Assembly: GCA_017506865.1 (NCBI GenBank)
Contig: JAFCMP010000528.1
Coordinates: forward strand, 372,001 to 436,000
Source: Tribonema minus
Lineage: Eukaryota > Sar > Xanthophyceae > Tribonematales > Tribonemataceae
Direction of reading: 5' to 3'
DNA: 64,000 bases
Position 1 is the first letter of the stretch; each line of letters begins with the position of its first letter. Below, in pieces: positions 57,231 to 64,000 of this stretch. Made by a program: the position numbers and the translations under genes. The notes under the pieces were generated by a model. That model saw nothing but the letters and a program-made list of their open reading frames with translations. It did not search any database and was not told the origin of the DNA.

Positions 57231-60200
57231 TCAGCACGTAGGGTAGGTACCGACGACGCGGTACCCCTTCTTCTCAAACCGCGCCGCCCAGTCGTTCATC
57301 ACGCCGACCTCCGCGAGGCTCAGATCCGCAATGCTCGGATTGTCCAGGTTTTCCGCGTCGAACGACATCTTTGCAAGCGCCCTCGATGCGTCGCGCCCCA
57401 CAAATAAATTGTACGGGCAGCCCTTGCCGTAGTGCGGCGCGCCGCCGTACGATACGTCAAAGACCTTGCCCGCGACGGCGACGAGCATGGGCGCTGCGGC
57501 CGCGCCGTCGGGGATGGGGCCTTCGCCCGTGCCCGCCGCCAGTTGCTCCTGAGGCGTGCCGCAAGGGAAGGGGAGGGTGGTGATGATCAGCAGTGAGGAT
57601 GGGCCGGAGCACTGGCGTAGCGCTCTGACGGTGCTCCATCAGGAGAAGCGCTGTGCCGGGGCGTCGTCTGTTTGTTTTGCACATGTGTGTACACCAGTGC
57701 TACACTGACGACGGTTGCACCGGCGGCAGCGTGTGTGATATGCCTGAGGTTTTGCCCCTGGACTTGAGCCAAGGCTGACTGTACGTGACCACATGCACCT
57801 CAAGTCATTGACGCGATCATGAACCATGACCTCACTATAATACGCAGGCAGCAATGCCAGTACCGCTGCCGTGACACCACCGCCCACCACGTGGTATAAT
57901 AAAGCTGCTGCGCCCCAGGCCAACGAGAGCACCACCACACAAGCGATCTGCACACCTTTGCGTACACGAGATACATCTATATATACTTTGACGTACGTCA
58001 TAGAAGTACATGTGTGCGCACCTTGGTGTACACCGGCAGCGGATCCGGCAGCGGCGCCGTCACAACGCGCCCCACCATCGGGTACCCCTTGTAGTCTCGG
58101 AACTGCTGTATCCAGCCGTCCAGGGTATCGCGTTCGCCGTGAGACAGCTCTTCCCAGGTCATCTTGTTCAGGTCGCTGGCGTCCAAGCTGTGCCGCGCAA
58201 GGCTTACCGACGCGTCGTGGCCTGCGCGCGTTGTGCATACATGAAGTCGTATTGATTGTACTGTAAGTCATATGTTCAATTGTAACCGCTGTTTCATGCG
58301 GGGTGTGCTTCACAGAGTCGTATTGGAAGTCAAGTATTCATTGCAAGCGCTGTTTCATTCAGGCTGTGCCGCGCAAGGCTTACCGATGCGTCGTGGCCTG
58401 CGCGTATTTGCACATACATGATGGAAACCAATCAAAAAATAATATCGGATATTCATTGTACACATTGTACTGAAGTCAGTCATTTTTATTGCCGTTTTGT
58501 TCAGGCTGTGCCGCGCGAGACTGACCGACGCGTCGTGGCCTGTGCGCGTTGCGTATACATGAAGTCGTATTGATTGTACTGTAAGTCTTACTTTCAGTGT
58601 AAGCGCTGCTTTATTCAGGCTGTGCCGCGCGAGGCTCATGGACGCGTCGTGGCCTGTGCGCGTTGTGCATACATCAAGTCATATTGATTGTAGGTCACAG
58701 AAGTGTACATGTTCATCATAATTGGTGTTCTATTCAGGCCGGGCCGCGCAAGACTCACAGACGTGACTGTGCTACAAGCGCACGTCGCTGGGGTGCCACT
58801 AGCGTTACGAGTAGGTATATGTATCAAATGGGCGAGTGGCTGAGCGCTGCCCTGCTCCTTGTCAGCGTTTATTAACACATGAAGTTGGGTGCAAACAGAG
58901 TATATATCACTACGAACCTGCGAAAATGTGGTAGTTCCCCTCCTTCCCGTACGCGTGCCGCGCCTGGCTGACGTCGAACACCTCGCCCCGCAGCGCCACG
59001 TATATGGGGACGTCCTCGTCGTCCTCTCCCTTTGCGTTCACGCCTGTGAACGCCTGCGAGCACACATTTGAAGTACTAACTGAACTCTCAACAAGTAGTG
59101 ATCATTGCACTCTGGTGTCAGTGACGTGAGCAAACAGCTCTTGATTAGAAGCTCGGTTTGGTTACTGTCACTGCGAACCATACGGGCAGACGTTAGTCAC
59201 GTGGCGCAACATGTAACACCCCCGCCATCAGTGGTGCTGCATAGAAGTTTGCACCAATGTAGGAGACCTCATACCCTATGAGCATGTCTCAACTGCCCTC
59301 ACGATGTGCAATCACGCCGGGGAGGACCTGCATGGACAGATCTGACACAAACACAGCCTGTGCAAGAACCTCGTACACGTCATCTTGAACTTCAAGTGTT
59401 GGCAAGCGAGGTCTATTGCCTTCTACCAAGCGCACAAAACCGCATTATGTCTGTGCTCGTAGTCTTATTGCCACTGTGCCGCCACGAGCATGCGGCACGC
59501 ACATCAACACGCTCACGTTGTGAGGCGCACGTGCTGCACACGCGCAATGACAGCGACAGCGCCTTCGCGCATGTTCCAGTGCAGACAGCCGAGACGCTTT
59601 TGGCTCCTCCTGTCCCAGCAATCGCCGGCAGTTGAAGATCACAACGACGTGAGCCAGTGCGCACAAACACGAATTCTGTCGCAACACGCACGCACATACA
59701 GGCGCCATTTGACCACCTTCACTGTGGTACAAACTTCAAGCCGTGTTCTGGTCAGAAACAAGCGCTCCATGATGGTTTCGAAGTGTACCAGCCACGTTTG
59801 ACTCGTGGCCAAGTGCCGCAGCAGCGGCGACCACGGTGATTGGTGGAAGGCATTTGCGACAAACCACACCTTGTCACCGAGAGCTCTACTACATCTTTTG
59901 ATTCTTTACCATGCACAATGCGCACCTTGAGTTGCTCCAACGTAAAATTCCGCAGCGGCTCCGGCTCCCTGTCGGCCTTCGCAGCAGCGGCAGTTACATC
60001 CCCCTGACGCGCCCCCCCCAGCCTCATGAGCAGGCGCAGCACGGCAGCGCCCAGCACCACCGCCGCAAACACTTGCACCGGCAGGCTCGCATTGGCGCTC
60101 TGCGCGAGCGCCGCCTTCGCCTGCGTGCAAAATTTATGATGAGTCACAACAGTCATGGTGAGTCGCGTCATATGTATGCGATTGGTTGTAGAGGCTCGTT

Positions 60201-60651
60201 GCTATGGCAGCGGCATAGAATTATGTCGCAGATGCCTGCGGCGGCAGGGCGTACAGCTGCGCGAGCTCCTTTCTACTTCAACTTGTGGCAGCGCTTCGGA
60301 ACACTGTGATGGTTGAGACAGCCAAGAAAAAAGCTCGCAGCTAGTGAATGGGCTGCTGCATTGCAATTGGTGGTTCTACCTGCACTTACTCGTCAACGTC
60401 GAAACAGGTGAAAGGTCGATGCGCGCCAATTCGACCTTGAACCCTAAGCCTAGTCAAGACGAGGTTCGGCACGTCCTGGTCGTGTGACATCACTAAATCT
60501 GTTTTACAAACGGAACACTACAGCGTGGCGCTGCATTCATGCATTGCTTAGGCAACAACATGTTCGCATCTTTCGAATTTCCCATTGCGAGAAAGGAAGG
60601 CTCTTTGCGCACCTGTTGCAGCAGCGAAGCTAGTACAGAATCCGGCTCCAT
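57231..60651 (-). CDS. Double MAPR-type cytochrome b5-like haem-binding membrane protein
   Basis: Five exons (60651-60613, 60120-59926, 59053-58918, 58221-58022, 57548-57231) join in phase to give 295 residues. A short N-terminus leads to a membrane anchor at about 28-46 (VQVFAAVVLGAAVLRLLMRL). LRNFTLEQLK then begins the first MAPR domain (VALRGEVFDVSQ, HAYGKEGNYHIFAGHDAS, WIQQFRDYKGYPMVGRV). YTKEQLAAGTGEG begins the second (VAVAGKVFDVSYGG, HYGKGCPYNLFVGRDASRAL, FEKKGYRVVG). Both domains keep the tyrosines that in PGRMC-type proteins surround or ligate the haem. Known relatives sit in the ER and support P450s and sterol metabolism. A tandem pair in one chain is less usual. A start 14 codons upstream (MCTGYDCEK) is possible. 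Confidence 0.88.
58185..58765 (-). repeat. Five-copy tandem array of the MAPR exon-4 edge
   Basis: Units of about 115-175 bp each contain the start of exon 4 and its 3' splice site (CGCGCAG then GCCACGACGCGTCG, minus strand) plus intron sequence with TCATTGATTGTACTG-like pieces. Copies are at about 58190, 58362, 58505, 58620 and 58740; the leftmost is the true exon. The one at the right is the most diverged. Confidence 0.85.
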
Positions 60652-61099
60652 AGGACGGTTGCTCTTTTCGCAATCGTAGCCAGTGCACACACCGCAAGAC
60701 TATGTGTGTTTGAAGTTGGACTTTCCACCTGTGACGTGCCAGCTTGAACTCTTACAACTTGAACCACACAATGCTATGCATAGTGCATTTCACAGTGGAC
60801 AAAATCATTGGCGCTTGTATGTACACATCATCAGAGTGTAAAGAACATAGGCAACTGAAGCACATGACATACAAGCCGCAACCAGCTCTAGACATCTGAA
60901 TATGAGGCAGACATCCTACGCATGCAACCAGCAACGAGTATACGAGTATGCTCCGCTAAACTAGAGAAGCAATCGTCAATTATTGGAGCATGAAGCTGCG
61001 CTTCAAAGGCCGTCATTTGTCAATACACACGCGGCCGAGAGTCGATGCAAGAAGAGAAATACAACAAGAACACCCAAATTGACATGAAAGCAGGACAAA

Positions 61100-64000
61100 C
61101 AATTTCCGATCAAACAGGCGAAGGGGAGCACACGGGCGGGCAAAGTGCAGTCAAGCGCTCTAGAACAGGTCGTAACTGTTACAGTCTGGAACAGCAACGT
61201 CTGATGCTAGACGACGAAGCTGGAGGTGGAGGCAGTGCGGAACCCGGAGTACAAGTGCAACTTATGCGACCTCGTGGTGAAGAAGGGCATGTCGCTGCTC
61301 TCGTTACAGCAGAGGTTAAACGCCCACATCGCGGCGAAGCACCAGCGCGAACACCACAGTGGGACAGCAACAACGTTCCTGGAGCGCTCCAACCTCAGCA
61401 CCTCGCACTTGCAAACCATCTACACCGAGTGTGCCTAAGGCTTGTGCAAAAACCGGTTTCATGCCAACAAGACATTCAGGGTGGACAGCAGCGATCCCAG
61501 TGCGGGCAAGCGCTGCCGCAACTGCAGGCCTATCACTTCACCCGCTGCAGTGGCGGCAGCATTGTCAACAACAGCATCAGCAGCACCCGGTCCGCTAGCA
61601 CCTGATGCATCGACGGCAACAGCTACCACGTCGCTGCCACAGCAGCAACCGGCGTGCACACCCATCGGCAACCCCTACGCAGAGGGACTAGCGCACGCGC
61701 AGCAGGCACCTGCTGCTCAGGCTGGTGGCAGCAGCTCCTCCGGCAGCTCAACGAGGCCGGAACGCGGGGGCAGCAGTGCTACACGAGGGGGTCGGGGTCG
61801 CAGTGGAGGGCGCGGACGTGGCAATGGAGGACGCGTTCGCAGCGGCAGCAACGATGCAGACATCAGCAGTAGCAGAGCGACTAGCGGCAGCAGAACCGGA
61901 GGCGGCAGCGGCAGCGGTGCCGGCGGCGGCAGTGCAGCCGGTACTAAGGACAGCGGCGCTGGCAACGGCCGCAGCAGTGATGCCAGCAGCCGCAGCGGCG
62001 GTGCTAGCAACAGCGGCAGTGGCGCACGAATTCAAAACGGCCGCGGCGGCTGTGGCAGCGGTTGCAGCAGCGACAGCGGTGGACGAGGCTGTGGTCGTGG
62101 CGGCCGCGGCGGCGGCGGAGGGGGCCCCCGAGCGGCAGGTGCGGCGACAGCAGCGGCAGCGCCTGCAGGCGCAGCAGGTGGGGCAGGTGGGCTTTTCACG
62201 TGGACCATTTCAACCCCCGCAGTCGCAGCAGTGCTTGACAGCATCAGCCTCGATGAGCTGTGCAAGCTGCAGTTCGCGACAACTAGAAGCCTTGCTAGAC
62301 CACGCAATCGCCGCTATGTGGGAGCTGCACTGGAGAACGCAGCAACACATCTGTTGGCACACACAATGACGATGTTCGTCAATGCGGCGCGGGAGCCAGA
62401 TTCCGCAGGCCCTGGGCGGGTGCAGCGACTGCAAAGATCCACGATTCCACACCACCTCATGCCATCACTCATCACCTCCACCGATGGCGCACCTGGCATC
62501 ACTCGCTCCGACAGAATCAGAATGTTGGCACGCGGTGAGCTTGACCGGTTGGTGCCAGCGCTCCTCGCACACGCGCGTGCGCACCGGCGCTGGCGCGCGC
62601 GCCAGCAAACGGAGGCAGCGATCAACGCCTACGTCCTACAGTGCATGGGCACACGGGGGGGGCTACAGCAGGCAGCGCGTTTCCTTCAGCCCAAAACGGT
62701 GGCGATACCTGATGATGACTGCTTTGCCGCCATGCAGTCCAAACACCCCCCCGCTGCGCCAGGGGAACAACTCCATGAGCTATCCGGCATGGTTGATCAG
62801 CTTGTGGCGAAAGCAGCCGACATGCCAGCAGAACTCAGCCTGTTACAGGGGGAGGGACTTGAGCCAGAGACGGTTGCCAAGCTCATCCAGCGAGCAAGCC
62901 CTTACAGTGGAGCAGGCCCATCGGGGCTGCGCTACAGCCACCTGCAGGATGCGCTACGCACAAGCTGGGGACGGCATGAGTTTGCTGCTGTCCTCACACG
63001 GTGGCTTCAGACCGTTATGCGGGAGGCTGCGCGGCTGCCGGATGCCTTCTGGCAGTTGCATGGCGCGGGGCGCCTGACGCCACTTGCAGAACAACAGGAA
63101 GATGGTACAGCTAAGCAGCGGCCCATCGTTTGCGGCGAGGTGCTGCAGCGACTATGCACTTCGGTGTACGTGGCAGACCGCAAAGACTTCCTGGCGGAGC
63201 TCCTTGAGCCAGACGGGCAGTATGGGGTAGCCGTCTCAGCAGGAGCGGAGAAAGCGGCCATGGCCGGCAAACTCGCGTATGAGCTTGGTCACTGGCAGTT
63301 CATGCTGGACCTCAAGAATGCCTTCAACATGGTGTTCGTCCTGGCGGCAGCGGAATGGGAAGCAGCACAGCTGCCGGACTTCCTCGACTCCTTCATCGGC
63401 ACATACGTTCGCACTCGGCCACGCCTGCTGTTCCAGCACGTCGACGGCTCCACGCGCATCATCATGTCTCAGCGCGGGTTTAAGCAGGGGACCCCGCGGC
63501 ACCGATGCTCTTCTGCGGCGCCATTGCTCAGTGCTTGAAACGGTTCAACGAGGCGGCGGCCGCGCAGCGCGCGCGGAGGCGGATGGGCGCCTACATGGAC
63601 GATGCCAACGTCCGAACAGGCGCTTGCACGCTGACTCAGGATGACATACAGGCGGTGGCGCAGCTCAAACAACACTTTGCGGAGGTGGGGCTGGAGCTAA
63701 ACCTCACCAAGTCACACGCGCTGCCTGGCAGGGGGCATGTGGTGACAGACCACGAGCGGCAACTGCTGCAGCAGCTGGGCGTTCAGCTAGTGGGGGATAC
63801 GGATGAAAATCAGAACCGCGGAGCTGTGTTGCTGGGGGTGCCGGTGGGCCACAGCAGCTTTGTGGACGCATGGCTGCGCAGGGAAGCGGGTGCAGGCGGG
63901 GCAGGGGCTCGATTTGCAGAGCGATGCGCGCGCCTGACATCTCCGAGGGCTATGTTCAGGTTACTGCGCTACTGCGTGGTGCCTCGCATGACGTACTGCC
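61100..64000 (+). mobile_element. Reverse-transcriptase retroelement, probably non-LTR, running out of window
   Basis: Coding sequence on the plus strand shows, in order: a zinc-finger-like segment (61250-61350, EYKCNLCDLVVKK then AHIAAKHQREH), a second Cys cluster (RCRNC), a long Gly/Ser/Arg low-complexity stretch (61720-62160), and a reverse transcriptase. RT landmarks are GPSGLRYSHLQDAL, KQRPIVCGEVLQRL, FMLDLKNAFNMV (motif A), GFKQG (motif B) and AYMDDANV (motif C), then LNLTKSHALPG. N-terminal zinc fingers plus this RT style recall R2/NeSL-like non-LTR elements, but no endonuclease or terminal repeat is in the window, so the class stays open. The frame looks broken about twice, so it is a relic, though the RT region is well preserved and probably not very old. 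Confidence 0.75.

Noticed and set aside
61717-62369. Ala-, Leu/Pro- and Val/Ala-rich frames around the retroelement linker
   Set aside because: They are low-complexity shadows of the Gly/Ser/Arg-coding stretch in other frames.

Overview
This is nuclear DNA of an intron-rich eukaryote, most likely a green alga. Supporting signs are many short exons with GT-AG introns, third positions rich in G and C, a dynein heavy chain (land plants lack these), a PC-esterase/TBL-type wall esterase, and a plant-like VTA1 protein. No organelle, bacterial or CRISPR signature was seen. Gene models below were built by eye from splice sites, reading phase and family motifs. All exon phases in the six best models fit together.

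Layout. From 417 to 5578 (+) is the 3' end of a dynein heavy chain. From about 6.3 to 18.8 kb lies a large diverged inverted duplication: a five-exon gene of unknown family (8612-11434, -), a broken partner copy on the other strand, and a third inverted copy lodged inside that partner. At 19363-21057 (-) is a single-exon PC-esterase-like secreted protein, and at 21717-23777 (+) a mitoNEET-type CDGSH protein. From 26.4 to 30.5 kb are two further inverted duplications of unrecognised exons. From 30.5 to 39.4 kb the DNA is gene-poor and repeat-rich, with degenerate minisatellites, short hairpins and G runs. From 39.5 to 60.7 kb is a dense stretch of complete host genes: a glyoxalase/dioxygenase-fold (VOC) protein (-), VTA1/LIP5 (+) starting 131 bp away from it, a membrane-linked SAM methyltransferase (-), and a protein with two MAPR-type cytochrome b5-like haem domains (-). 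From 61.1 kb to the end is a reverse-transcriptase retroelement that runs out of the window.

The most unusual feature is recurrent local duplication. In the three long genes between 44 and 59 kb, tandem duplications begin or end across splice sites, so that introns carry two to five extra copies of an exon edge complete with splice signals. One VTA1 exon is duplicated whole and in phase. Together with the inverted gene duplications, this suggests a genome that keeps generating decoy or alternative exons by short-range duplication.

The host genes serve separate house-keeping roles (flagellar or cytoplasmic motor, wall polysaccharide, Fe-S protein, ESCRT/Vps4 regulation, haem binding). I see no evidence that they form a pathway.
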